Below are positions 9,522 to 17,816 of a DNA stretch of 64,000 bases, one piece after another; within the stretch, counting starts at the first letter, position 1, and every line of letters starts with the position of its first letter. The stretch is from Firm-04 sp946413695. Lineage in GTDB: Bacteria; Bacillota; Clostridia; Oscillospirales; Ruminococcaceae. The translations under genes were made by a program, and so were the position numbers. Below the pieces are notes generated by a model, which saw nothing but the letters and a program-made list of their open reading frames with translations, was not told the DNA's origin and did no database searches. The DNA is taken from contig CAMKLV010000005.1 in NCBI GenBank assembly GCA_946413695.1, forward strand, positions 20,810-84,809. Direction: 5' to 3'.

Positions 9522-9550
9522 ATTATATCATGTACCGCAGTATTTGTCAA
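9522..9550 (-). promoter_or_regulatory. Promoter of the DUF2156-to-sbcC operon
   Basis: Consensus TTGACA (9550-9545), a 17-base spacer and TATAAT (9527-9522) on the minus strand, with the start codon 36 bases further on. It is the best candidate promoter for the whole seven-gene unit. Confidence 0.85.
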
Positions 9551-9564
9551 ACAGCAGCAGGCAG

Positions 9565-9600
9565 CAAAAAGCAAGCTGCGGCATGATTGCACAGCTTGCT
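9565..9600 (-). terminator. Terminator after the histidine kinase gene
   Basis: On the minus strand AGCAAGCTG pairs with CAGCTTGCT and is followed by TTTTTGC, directly after the kinase stop codon. Confidence 0.75.
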
Positions 9601-10596
9601 TCACACCGGCGACTGATAGAACCGGATATCAAATTGTGCGCCGTGCGGTTCGGCGTTCCGCACCTGAATGCTGCCGCCCTGCGCGGTGATGATCCTGCGG
9701 GCAAAGGCGAGCCCGATGCCGTATCCCGCCTTTGAAAATGACGCCCCGCGATAGAACCGCTCAAAGATATGCGGCAGGTCCTCCTCGCGGATACCGCTGC
9801 CGGAATCGGTGATCAGGATGCCGGTGTAGATTGCATTCGCCTCCGCCTGCACGGTGATGCTGCCGCCCTCGGGGGTGTGCTCCATGCAGTTTTTCAGCAG
9901 ATTGCAAAGCGCCTCGGTGCAGTAGGGGAGATCGGCTGTGATGCACGGATCGTCCGCGATCTGTACCTTGACCGCAATATCCTTCAAATCCAGCGCCACG
10001 GAGATCGGTTCCAGCGCATCTGCGATGAGCGTGCGGCAGCTGAACCGCGTCTTCTGGAATGTCACCGCGCCTGCATCAAGGCGGGAAAGCCCCAGCAGCG
10101 TCTCGATCATCCACTGCATTCTTGCGAGCAGCGACTGCAGTTCCCGGAGATTTTCCGCCTGCTGCTCTCTGGTCAGGTTCGGCTTGCGCATCATGTCCAC
10201 AAGCAGGATCATGGCGGTCAGCGGTGTGCGGAGCTGATGCGAGATATCCTCAAGCGACTCCTGCATAAAGCTGCGGTCCTGCCGGAGTGCGGCATTCTGT
10301 TCGCGCAGCCGGACGGTCATTTTGCTGATCTCGGATGCAAGGATGCCCAGCTCGCCCTCTGCGTAGGTATCAAAGGTGATCTGTTCGGCGCCGTGCAGAA
10401 TGCTGCTGATCTCATCACAGAGCATTGCGATCTGCTTTTTGCGGCAGGACGCAAAATACGCCCGGAGTGCAAAGGCAGTCATTCCGGCAGCAAGCACGAT
10501 CAGCGCCGCCGCAGGATGCAGCAGCCCGCAGAGCACAGCCGTCACCGCCAGCAGTGCGATCTTCAACGCGGTTTCGAGACTGCTGTAATCCTTCAT
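9601..10596 (-). CDS. Sensor histidine kinase
   Basis: A 331-residue membrane kinase. Two hydrophobic helices fill residues 12-48 with almost no extracellular loop, so it probably senses within the membrane or through a partner. A short linker leads to the dimerisation/phosphoacceptor box (ISHQLRTPLTAM, His in the first motif). The ATP-binding domain has NLLKNCMEHTPEGG (N box), DSGSGIREEDLPHIFERFYRG (D/F boxes) and GYGIGLAFARRI (G box). The compact build resembles kinases of antibiotic- or envelope-stress systems, but the signal cannot be read from sequence. Its ATG overlaps the regulator stop by four bases. Confidence 0.93.
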   Translation of the reverse strand: MKDYSSLETALKIALLAVTAVLCGLLHPAAALIVLAAGMTAFALRAYFASCRKKQIAMLCDEISSILHGAEQITFDTYAEGELGILASEISKMTVRLREQNAALRQDRSFMQESLEDISHQLRTPLTAMILLVDMMRKPNLTREQQAENLRELQSLLARMQWMIETLLGLSRLDAGAVTFQKTRFSCRTLIADALEPISVALDLKDIAVKVQIADDPCITADLPYCTEALCNLLKNCMEHTPEGGSITVQAEANAIYTGILITDSGSGIREEDLPHIFERFYRGASFSKAGYGIGLAFARRIITAQGGSIQVRNAEPHGAQFDIRFYQSPV

Positions 10597-11267
10597 TGCT
10601 CCGCCGCCTTGTAGCCCATGCCGCGCACGGTCCGGATGATCTGCGGGTTCTGCGGATCGTCCTCGATTTTTTCGCGCAGGCGCTTCATGTAAACATTGAG
10701 CGTGTTATCCGAGACAAGCTCGCTCGAGACCGACCACAGCTCGTCGATGAGGCGGTCTCGCGTCATGAGCTGCCCTTTGTTTGTCAGGAGAATCAGCAGC
10801 AGCCGGTATTCGAGCGCGGAGAGAAACAGCTCACTGCCGTCCTTCATGACGGTGCCCTTTGAGGGATCAAGCGTGAGGTTGCGGCAGGAGATGGTCTGAC
10901 TGCCGCGCTGTGTCCGGCGCATGGCGTTTTTCATGCGGGCAATCAGCTCGCGCGGACGGAACGGCTTGTTGATATAATCATCTGCACCGACCTCGAATCC
11001 CGCGACGGTGCAGGCTTCATCGGCAGATGCAGTCAGAAAGATTACCGGTGTATCCGACTGCGCTTTGATCGCCGCGCAGACGGAAAACCCGTTTCCGTCC
11101 TGCAAAGAGACATCAAGCAGGGCACAGTCAAAGGGGCGCTCTGCAAAGCGTGCAAGCCCGTCCGTCTGACCGGCTGCATGCGTGACCTGATAGCCCTCGG
11201 ATGTCAGAAACCGGATGAGTGTGCGCGCAAGCTGTTCGTCATCTTCCACGAGCAGGATATTCGGCAT
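10593..11267 (-). CDS. OmpR-family response regulator
   Basis: About 224 residues: a receiver domain (acidic LVEDDE pocket, phospho-acceptor Asp in CALLDVSLQDGNG, conserved Lys in DYINKPF) followed by a winged-helix DNA-binding domain (LSALEYRLLLILLTNKG, VYMKRLREKIEDDP, IRTVRGMGYK). A longer start at 11285 is possible. I prefer the ATG at 11267 because AAGGGAAG lies just upstream and family members begin right before the ILLVEDD strand. It is co-transcribed with the kinase. No transporter target gene lies beside it. Confidence 0.93.
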   Translation of the reverse strand: MPNILLVEDDEQLARTLIRFLTSEGYQVTHAAGQTDGLARFAERPFDCALLDVSLQDGNGFSVCAAIKAQSDTPVIFLTASADEACTVAGFEVGADDYINKPFRPRELIARMKNAMRRTQRGSQTISCRNLTLDPSKGTVMKDGSELFLSALEYRLLLILLTNKGQLMTRDRLIDELWSVSSELVSDNTLNVYMKRLREKIEDDPQNPQIIRTVRGMGYKAAEQ

Positions 11268-11301
11268 CTTGACACTTCCCTTCATTCATCGTTTTTCTTT
11301 C

Positions 11302-11330
11302 ATTATACCATATTTTTTCTCAAAGCACAA
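11302..11330 (-). promoter_or_regulatory. Promoter of the two-component operon
   Basis: TTGTGC (11330-11325), a 17-base spacer and TATAAT (11307-11302) on the minus strand. Confidence 0.6.
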
Positions 11331-11360
11331 CCGGTTTTGAAACCGGAAATGAGAAAAATA

Positions 11361-11430
11361 GAATTTGAAAATGAGAAATTAGAAACATGGAATTTGAAAA
11401 TGAGAAGTTAGAAATTAGAAATGAGAAATT
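11361..11430. repeat. Short AT-rich tandem repeat, 29-bp period
   Basis: Two adjacent 29-base copies (11361-11389 and 11390-11418) begin with GAATTTGAAAATGAGAA and differ at a few positions; a partial third copy follows. The repeat lies in the non-coding gap 11331-11625. The rest of that gap holds a palindromic repeat (11431-11464) and otherwise nothing I recognise. Confidence 0.7.
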
Positions 11431-11464
11431 GCGGTATCCGCTGCGCGGATGATTTTATAAATGG
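11431..11464 (-). repeat. Dispersed palindromic repeat, partial copy (site 1)
   Basis: The reverse strand reads CCATTTATAAAATCATCC followed by GCGCAGCGGAT. This is the end module shared with sites at 14974, 16220, 18776, 32979, 36379 and 45650. Only the end module is present here. Confidence 0.55.
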
Positions 11465-11625
11465 TTCTTGGACAGCTATGGAAAATCGGATGCAGACACT
11501 ATCCGCTAAGATTGATTCTTGAACATATGATGAAACCCGCAGACACAAAATAGACCTTTAGCAATATGGATGCCGGCACTGCCGGCCGCAATAATTGCAA
11601 ATTTTGCGATGTTTCTCGTTTTTCA

Positions 11626-11654
11626 TTGACTTTTTGCAGATTCTGTGATATGAT
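11626..11654 (+). promoter_or_regulatory. Promoter of the GH10 xylanase gene
   Basis: TTGACT (11626-11631) and TATGAT (11649-11654) are 17 bases apart. Downstream, two direct copies of AATATTGTTTT (11666-11676 and 11684-11694) lie between the promoter and the AAGGGG ribosome site. Confidence 0.7.
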
Positions 11655-11711
11655 ATAGGTGGTATAATATTGTTTTGTACCGCAATATTGTTTTAAGGGG
11701 AGCATGTAAAG

Positions 11712-14700
11712 ATGAAAGGAACGAAACTTTGCAGCGCAATCAGCGCTGCGGCCGTTCTGTGCAGTGCAGTGTCTGTATTACCGGTACAGACTGCATATGC
11801 AGAACCGGTCGAACTGTTCTCGGATGATTTCGAGGACGGCAATTCCTGCGGCTGGGCGTCTCACGGCGACGCAGCAACCGTCTCGCTGACAACCGATCAG
11901 GCGCACAGCGGAAAATCCAGTATGTTTATCACAGACCGTGAACAGGACTGGCAGGGTGCGGAATGCAGCAAGGTCGGCTATTTCTATGCCGGTGAAAGCT
12001 ATTCCTGCTCGATGTGGTTCTACTATGACGATGCATCCGCGAATGCATCCCAGACCTTCCAGCTTGGCTACAAATATGTCCAGAACGGTGAGACGCGCTA
12101 CGGCAGCGTCGGACAGGTCAATGCGGAAAAGGGCGAGTGGAGCGAGCTGAAAGCGAATGTCACGTTCCCTGCGGACTGCACAGGCATCACGCTCTATACC
12201 CAGTGCAGCGACACGGATCTGCCGTATTACATCGACGACTGCACCGCGACCGGCGAAAAGCATGAGGGCAGCGATGCAGAAGGCTTCTCCTATGATTTCG
12301 ATGACGGCAAGGTCGCAGACTGGTACGGCAGATCCTGCGATATCAAGGTCTCGGATAAAATGGCGCACAGCGGCGATTATTCGCTCTACACGAGCAACCG
12401 CTCCGATCTCTGGATGAGCCCCGCCGTGGACTGCACACTCTACTGCAAACAGGGCGGATATTATTCGTTCTCCTGCTGGGTCGCCTATGACGGCGAGAAC
12501 TGGACCGATACCGCATCGTTCCAGAGCTACCTGATGTACAATCTCGGCGGCACAATGCAGTATATGAATCTCGCGGACGAGACAACCGCAAGAGGCGAGT
12601 GGGTGCAGATTTCCACGCGCTACACAATCCCCGAGGGTGCAACGAATATTGCATTCTATGTGCAGCCGAAGTGGTCGAGCAACCCGTCCGATCAGGATCT
12701 CAAGATCGACTTCTATATTGATGATGTCGAATGCAAGGCGCTTGCAGAGCCGGAGATTGAATCTGACCTTGCAAACCTCAAGGATACCTACAAAGATCAG
12801 TTCAAGCTCGGCTGTGCGGGCACAGTCTCTGAGATGACGCCGAAAGCGGCACAGGATATTGTCAAAAAGCATTTCAACTCGTTCACGTTCGGCAATGAGC
12901 TGAAGCCGGAATCTCTGCTCGATCAGACCAAGACGGCTGCATCCGGCAGCGAGACCGCTGTTGTGGTATCGCTCAAGGGTGCGGAAAAGCTCTTTGACTA
13001 TGCAAGAGAGAACAAGCTGCCGGTGCGCGGCCATACGCTGGTGTGGCACAGCCAGACACCGGACTGGTTCTTCCGCAAGGGCTACAAGGCAGGCGGCGAA
13101 TGGGCATCCCGCGAGACGATGCTCAAGCGTATGGAGAATTACATCAAGGCAGTGTTTGCCGCGATTGAGAAGGATTATTCCGATATCGACTTCTACTGCT
13201 GGGATGTTGTCAACGAGGCGTTCCTCGATGACGGCTCCTACCGCAAGCCCGGCTCGACCGAGGAGAATGACGCATACTCCCTGTGGATCAAGACAATCGG
13301 CGAGGATTACATCACCTATGCATTCCGCTATGCACGGCAGTATGCGCCGAAGGGTACAAAGCTGTTTTACAATGACTTCAACGAGTACACCCCTGCAAAG
13401 CGCGACGCGATCATCAAGATGGTCAAGGGGCTGCAGGAGGAGAAACTGATCGACGGCATCGGCATGCAGTCGCATCTGCAGATGAGCTCCCCAACAAAGG
13501 AAGGCTATGCAGAAGCGCTGAAGATGTACGGCGATCTCGGACTTGAGGTGCAGGTCACCGAGCTCGATATCAACAACAAGAGCAATTCCCGCTCCTCGCA
13601 GCTTGATCTTGCACAGCGCTACCGCGATATCATGAATGCCATTGTCGATGCGAAAAAGGCAGGCACCAATGTCACGGCGGTTGTGATCTGGGGCATCACC
13701 GATGCAACCAGCTGGATCGGCGGCTATCCGGTGCTCTTTGATGAGGATTACCACGCAAAGCCCTCGTTCTATGCTGTGCTTGATCCTTCCAAGGCGATCC
13801 AGACTGTCCAGAACAAGGATGCGATCATTTCTGAGAACGCATCCGGCGATGCGGGTGCATTTGATTTGCAGGCAGCAGCGGCAATCGGCAATGCAGGCTC
13901 GTTCAAGTCGGTTTACAACGCTGAAAAAGGTCTGGTGATTTCCGTTACCGCAGCAAAGGCGGGCGATCTCGCTGTGATTTTTGACGGCGAGAAGAAGGCG
14001 CTGAAATCTTTGAGCGCAGGCGAAACCTATCAGTTCAATCTTGCTGCATCCGGTGCAAAAGCCGGTTTGCTCTACAATTTTGATATCGCAATCGGCGACA
14101 CCTGCTGGAACAGCATGTCCGGCACACTCTCCGATGAAAACGCCGGTACGCTGACGATTGCAAAGGCTCCGGTCTGCGCAGAGGCTGCATCCGGCACCCC
14201 GAAGATCGACGGCGAGATTGACGCAGTCTGGGCGAACGCTGAAAAGCTCGCGGTCAATAACTTCCAGATGGGCAAGAAGGGCACCAATGCAGAGGGTACT
14301 GCGCGGGTGCTCTGGGATAACAATAACATCTATGTGCTGGTTGAGGTCACCGATCCGAACGGCATGCATGCATCCAGCTCGAACCACTACGAGTGCGATA
14401 CTGTTGAGGTTTTCGTGGACGGCAACAACCAGAAGACCACCGCATATCAGCAGGATGATATCCAGTGCCGTGTCGGTTATGACAACAGCAAAACCGTCTC
14501 CGATAATCACACGGTTGAGGATTACACCGCTGCGGCTGTCAAAGGCTCGAACGGCTATACCGTGGAGCTTGCGATTCCCGCACAGGGCGTGAAGTACACA
14601 TCCGGCGGCACAATCGGTTTTGATGTCCAGATCAACGATGATGCAGGCACCGGCGAGCGTGCCGGCGTCACCAACTGGAGCGGCGACAAATCCGGCATGG

Positions 14701-14957
14701 GCTATACCGATACCCATTGCTTCGGTGTCCTGAAACTCACCGGCGATGCACCGGCGCTCAAGGGCGATGTCAATCTGGACGGTCAGGTTGATGTTTCCGA
14801 TGCAGTTCTGCTTTGCCGCTTTGCTGCTGAGGATAAGACCGCGGTCATCAAGGAGCAGGGCAAATCCAACGGTGAGGTTGACGGCAAAGCCGGTCTCTCC
14901 GCCGATGACGCTATCATGATTTTGAAGTACATCGCAAAACTTGTGAAGTCTCTTTGA
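11712..14957 (+). CDS. GH10 endo-beta-1,4-xylanase with two CBMs, CBM9 and dockerin
   Basis: A 1081-residue exported cellulosomal xylanase. Order of modules: signal peptide (1-30); two related carbohydrate-binding beta-sandwiches of the CBM22/CBM4_9 type (about 34-180 and 190-350); the GH10 barrel (about 355-690). Next come an uncharacterised beta-rich linker region (700-820), a CBM9-like module (820-1010) and a dockerin (1016-1078). The catalytic acid/base is Glu502 in WDVVNEAF and the nucleophile is Glu617 in VTELDINN; TLVWHSQTPDWF is also typical. The dockerin has the two calcium-loop repeats (DVNLDGQVDVSDA, then a degenerate second copy). A strong AAGGGGAG ribosome site precedes the ATG. 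It should bind and cut xylan while docked on a scaffoldin. Confidence 0.95.
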   Translation: MKGTKLCSAISAAAVLCSAVSVLPVQTAYAEPVELFSDDFEDGNSCGWASHGDAATVSLTTDQAHSGKSSMFITDREQDWQGAECSKVGYFYAGESYSCSMWFYYDDASANASQTFQLGYKYVQNGETRYGSVGQVNAEKGEWSELKANVTFPADCTGITLYTQCSDTDLPYYIDDCTATGEKHEGSDAEGFSYDFDDGKVADWYGRSCDIKVSDKMAHSGDYSLYTSNRSDLWMSPAVDCTLYCKQGGYYSFSCWVAYDGENWTDTASFQSYLMYNLGGTMQYMNLADETTARGEWVQISTRYTIPEGATNIAFYVQPKWSSNPSDQDLKIDFYIDDVECKALAEPEIESDLANLKDTYKDQFKLGCAGTVSEMTPKAAQDIVKKHFNSFTFGNELKPESLLDQTKTAASGSETAVVVSLKGAEKLFDYARENKLPVRGHTLVWHSQTPDWFFRKGYKAGGEWASRETMLKRMENYIKAVFAAIEKDYSDIDFYCWDVVNEAFLDDGSYRKPGSTEENDAYSLWIKTIGEDYITYAFRYARQYAPKGTKLFYNDFNEYTPAKRDAIIKMVKGLQEEKLIDGIGMQSHLQMSSPTKEGYAEALKMYGDLGLEVQVTELDINNKSNSRSSQLDLAQRYRDIMNAIVDAKKAGTNVTAVVIWGITDATSWIGGYPVLFDEDYHAKPSFYAVLDPSKAIQTVQNKDAIISENASGDAGAFDLQAAAAIGNAGSFKSVYNAEKGLVISVTAAKAGDLAVIFDGEKKALKSLSAGETYQFNLAASGAKAGLLYNFDIAIGDTCWNSMSGTLSDENAGTLTIAKAPVCAEAASGTPKIDGEIDAVWANAEKLAVNNFQMGKKGTNAEGTARVLWDNNNIYVLVEVTDPNGMHASSSNHYECDTVEVFVDGNNQKTTAYQQDDIQCRVGYDNSKTVSDNHTVEDYTAAAVKGSNGYTVELAIPAQGVKYTSGGTIGFDVQINDDAGTGERAGVTNWSGDKSGMGYTDTHCFGVLKLTGDAPALKGDVNLDGQVDVSDAVLLCRFAAEDKTAVIKEQGKSNGEVDGKAGLSADDAIMILKYIAKLVKSL

Positions 14958-14973
14958 TTTCCGTGCACAGAAA

Positions 14974-15020
14974 GAGGATCGCTTCGCGATGATTATAATG
15001 GGGCGCTGCCCAGATCCCGT
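14974..15020 (-). repeat. Dispersed palindromic repeat (site 2)
   Basis: The reverse strand reads GGGCAGCGCCCC, then ATTATAATCATCGCGAAGCGAT, the middle and end modules of the dispersed family. It sits between the xylanase stop codon and its terminators. Confidence 0.65.
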
Positions 15021-15034
15021 TTTTAGCTGAGAAA

Positions 15035-15115
15035 GCGCATGAAGTCACACAGTTGCGTGACTTCATGCGCGTGTTTTTGCGAACGCAGCAGATTTGATCT
15101 GCTGCGTTTTCTTTT
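15035..15115 (+). terminator. Double terminator after the GH10 gene
   Basis: Two stems in a row. GCGCATGAAGTCAC (15035-15048) pairs with 15057-15070 and is followed by GTGTTTTTG. AACGCAGCAGAT (15082-15093) pairs with 15097-15108 and is followed by TTCTTTTT. Both have perfect stems. Confidence 0.88.
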
Positions 15116-15210
15116 TATGATTTTATGCATCTTTCATATAATTATCACAATCGAATGGTAGAATAGCACCAAAGATAAAACCATCACAACCGGAAACGAG
15201 GAAATAATAT

Positions 15211-15870
15211 ATGAAACATTTAGGGGCAGTCCTGCTGATTACAGGCGGAATGCTGCTGACCGCCTGCGGAATGTCCATATTACAGGGCGATCCGGAGCAG
15301 GCAGAGGAAAGCAGCAACCCGAAAACTGAGCATACCGAACAGACCGCAGCTTCCACCGAAAGCAGCGCGGAAAGCACAGAATCATCTGAATCCGGAATGA
15401 CCTATGAATTTCCGGATCTGCATACATTTGAAGCGAAAACGCTCGACGGGAGCAGCTTTTCTCCGGCGGATTTTGCCGCTGCCGATGTGACCGCGATCAA
15501 TATCTGGTCCACAACATGCGGTCCGTGCGTGCGGGAGATGCCGGAGCTCGCGGAATATGCGAAAACGCTGCCGGAGAATCTGCGCATTATGACATGGTGT
15601 CTCGATGCGGATGTATCCACATCGTCGGCGGATATCCAGCAGTATCTCACGGAATGCGGATTCACCGGCATCACGCTGGCCGCCGGAAACGGTGATCTGG
15701 AAACGCTGTACAATCATCTGATGTACACGCCGACCACGATTTTTGTCGATGCAGACGGCAATCTTGTTGCAGAGCCGCTGATCGGAGCGGGCAGCATCGC
15801 GGAGCGCTACTCGGCGCAGTTTGATGCGGCGCTGGATTCGCTCGGCATTGCACATGAATCAGAAGAATGA
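15211..15870 (+). CDS. TlpA/ResA-like thiol-disulfide lipoprotein
   Basis: A 219-residue lipoprotein. The N-terminus has a signal sequence ending in the lipobox LTAC. A Ser/Thr/Glu-rich linker to about residue 65 leads to a thioredoxin-like domain. The redox motif is Cys103-Gly-Pro-Cys106 in IWSTTCGPCVREMPEL, with cis-Pro in MYTPTTIFVD. Such proteins reduce or exchange disulfides on the outer face of the membrane, for example in cytochrome or exported-protein maturation; the partner here is unknown. It appears monocistronic, with a terminator directly after it. Confidence 0.9.
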   Translation: MKHLGAVLLITGGMLLTACGMSILQGDPEQAEESSNPKTEHTEQTAASTESSAESTESSESGMTYEFPDLHTFEAKTLDGSSFSPADFAAADVTAINIWSTTCGPCVREMPELAEYAKTLPENLRIMTWCLDADVSTSSADIQQYLTECGFTGITLAAGNGDLETLYNHLMYTPTTIFVDADGNLVAEPLIGAGSIAERYSAQFDAALDSLGIAHESEE

Positions 15871-15873
15871 AAA

Positions 15874-15910
15874 CCGCCGCGGAGCAATCAGTTCTCCGCG
15901 GCGGCTTTTT
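15874..15910 (+). terminator. Terminator of the TlpA-like gene
   Basis: CCGCCGCGGAG (15874-15884) pairs perfectly with CTCCGCGGCGG (15894-15904), followed by CTTTTTG. Confidence 0.9.
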
Positions 15911-15949
15911 GCTCTAATGAATCACTGATTAAATCGGTATCTCCGATGA

Positions 15950-16120
15950 ATCAATATTGATGTACCAATTAAATCTTGAAGAATAGATGCGCCGGATTTT
16001 TGTCGTGAGACAAGGCAGAAAGCCGCCGCCTTGCTGACGCAAGGCAAGGATTTCTAACGCAGTATCACGGCAAAAAGACAAGCAGATATCTTCAAGAGAT
16101 AGTTGGGACATCAATAATGA
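15950..16120. repeat. Long foldback (MITE-like) palindromic element
   Basis: Imperfect inverted arms run through the whole element. The outer arm 15955-15981 matches the reverse complement of 16090-16116 at about 22 of 27 positions. The inner arms (TTTTTGTCGTGA against TTTTTGCCGTGA) also pair. The centre is a perfect CCTTGC-TGAC-GCAAGG hairpin at 16029-16044. There is no coding frame of note. It could be a non-autonomous mobile element or a long structured RNA. Target-site duplications were not clear to me. Confidence 0.65.
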
Positions 16121-16173
16121 GGGCTCTGCCCTCAAACTCCCGCCAAAGGGTCACTGACCCTTTGGAATCCCGC
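16112..16173 (-). repeat. Dispersed palindromic repeat (site 3, reverse copy)
   Basis: Read on the minus strand: GGGATTCC, the hairpin CCAAAGGG/CCCTTTGG, GCGGGAGTTTG, the hairpin AGGGCAGAGCCCT, then CATTATTGA. It abuts the foldback element. Confidence 0.7.
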
Positions 16174-16219
16174 TTTTAGGAAATGATAGAAAAACGTTTT
16201 TTTCTATTGCAACTTGAAA

Positions 16220-16328
16220 CGGGATTCTTAAGGGACATTTTTCCCTTAAGCAGGGGCTTGGGAACTCGATGTCTGCGCAGCAAACTCGACACAGTGCAGC
16301 GCGGAGAGTCCCCATTAGAATCCGCCGG
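16220..16328 (+). repeat. Dispersed palindromic repeat (site 4, forward copy)
   Basis: GGGATTCTTAAGGG with its pairing arm CCCTTAAG, then an insert with an AACTCGA-type hairpin, then GTCCCCATTAGAATCCGCCGG. It is inverted relative to site 3, the two copies flanking a short AT-rich spacer. Together with the foldback element this fills the 425-base gap 15911-16339, where I see no gene. Confidence 0.65.
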
Positions 16329-16339
16329 AGGTGCTTTAT

Positions 16340-17545
16340 TCAGCGTTTCCCTAATGCTGCACGCAAAGCATCTGCGGTTTCGGGCGGCAGGTTGAGCAGC
16401 GCATCCGCATGATAGAACGCGGCGCCGTCTGTCTGCGGAGAACGGAGCACATCCGCAGCCTGCTGCACGATCAGTTCCGGTGTGCCGCACCATTCGGATT
16501 CGCCCGCGCCTGCGTATGGGTCATTCTGTCCGGTTTTGTATGCGGCAAGCCCGATCACGAGGCGGACATCATCACTGCGCGGCAAAGCCTGCCATGTCTG
16601 CAAAATTTCAGTAAACGGGGATTTTTCGTTGCGGTAGCCGAAATAAATCTGCGGTACGATCCAGTCGCAGCAGCGGTCATCGCCGAGCCATGCGGGAACA
16701 TCTGCATAGAGTGATTCGCGGTTCGTCCGCAGACTGCCCTGCGGACTGACCGAAAACACCGCGTCCGGATCGGCGCTGTGAACCGCATTGTTCATCTGAT
16801 GCATCAGCTCCGTGATGTTTCCGCGCCGCCATGATGCGAGATCAGAGGCGCCGGAAACTGCAAAATCTTGTGCATCAAATGCGGTTTCGGTTGTCGGATA
16901 GAAATAGTCATCAATGTGGATGCCGTCAGGGTGATACTGCGAGATCAGCTCCGTGATCGCGCCGGTCAGGAATGCGCAGGTCGAATCTGCTGCCGGATTC
17001 AGATAGTATCTGCTGTCCCATTTCGAGAGATGCGCGGCGCGTTCTGCGGGATCGCGATACCATGTTTGAAGCTGCGAACCGCCGGACTGTGCATCCATAT
17101 AGGCTTCGGTCTGCAGGCGCAGCGGATTGATCCATGCATGAAACGAGAGCCCGAGCGATTTGCAGACCGGCTGAAACAGCGTCATGACATTTTGGCTTGC
17201 GGCGGTCGGCAGTGTCGGGTAGAAATCAGAAGGGTAGGCGCTTTCTCCGAATGCGCAGACATGGACAAATACCGTGTTCACGCCAAGATCGCGCAGCGCC
17301 GTCAGATATGCGGCGACTGCCGCCTCCGGATCGGACGCTGTGAGTAGCGCATCGACTGTGAAATACGGGATCCATGCCGCGATGACTGGTGCATCGGGTT
17401 CGGGCGCCGGCGGGAGATGCAGCTGTTCATAGGTTTGCGCCTGCATCCGGACGGCGGGCGGGGACGCGGCGGAATCATGATAGCAGGCTGTCAGGAGCAG
17501 CAGAACTGGCAGAAGCATCAGCATGACGCGGCACTGGATTGACAT
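16340..17545 (-). CDS. GHL10-type glycosyl hydrolase-like lipoprotein
   Basis: A 401-residue exported lipoprotein with signal sequence and lipobox LTAC at about residues 18-21. The rest is a (beta/alpha)8-type domain of the GHL10/DUF187 family (as in YngK). Recognisable parts are the first strand AAWIPYFTVDALL, LGVNTVFVHVCAFGESAYPSDF, SFHAWINPLRL, DGIHIDDYFYPTTETAFD, and WRRGNITELMHQMNNAV with VFSVSPQG. Proteins of this family are believed to act on cell-wall glycans or other polysaccharides; the substrate is unproven. It is a single gene, transcribed towards the repeat cluster. Confidence 0.87.
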   Translation of the reverse strand: MSIQCRVMLMLLPVLLLLTACYHDSAASPPAVRMQAQTYEQLHLPPAPEPDAPVIAAWIPYFTVDALLTASDPEAAVAAYLTALRDLGVNTVFVHVCAFGESAYPSDFYPTLPTAASQNVMTLFQPVCKSLGLSFHAWINPLRLQTEAYMDAQSGGSQLQTWYRDPAERAAHLSKWDSRYYLNPAADSTCAFLTGAITELISQYHPDGIHIDDYFYPTTETAFDAQDFAVSGASDLASWRRGNITELMHQMNNAVHSADPDAVFSVSPQGSLRTNRESLYADVPAWLGDDRCCDWIVPQIYFGYRNEKSPFTEILQTWQALPRSDDVRLVIGLAAYKTGQNDPYAGAGESEWCGTPELIVQQAADVLRSPQTDGAAFYHADALLNLPPETADALRAALGKR

Positions 17546-17737
17546 GAGAAAGACTCCTTTCCGGCTCGGTGCTTTTATTATACCGGAAAGTGCCTGCGAA
17601 AGCTGTCAGAACGGCAGAGTGGGCGGTGCTGAATCTGCGGGGCGGATGACTGCCGAAACTTTGCGATGATACTTAATTTTTTGTATGGAGGAATACAGCG
17701 ATTCAGACTTTTTATCCATATTTTTCGCTTGATAATA

Positions 17738-17766
17738 TTGACAAAATACCTATTGCATGGTATAAT
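17738..17766 (+). promoter_or_regulatory. Promoter of the DUF4230 gene
   Basis: TTGACA (17738-17743), a 17-base spacer and TATAAT (17761-17766), with the start codon about 50 bases downstream. Confidence 0.85.
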
Positions 17767-17816
17767 AAATATATTGATAATGCAGATTGTTGGAATCATA
17801 TGGAGGTACAAAGAAT

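Noticed and set aside
11361..11430. Possible start of a CRISPR array
   Set aside because: The 29-base units are directly adjacent with no unique spacers and only about two and a half copies.
11778..14717. Open frame of 979 codons antisense to the GH10 xylanase
   Set aside because: It lies fully within a gene with signal peptide, catalytic residues and dockerin. Long antisense frames are expected in GC-rich genes with this codon bias.
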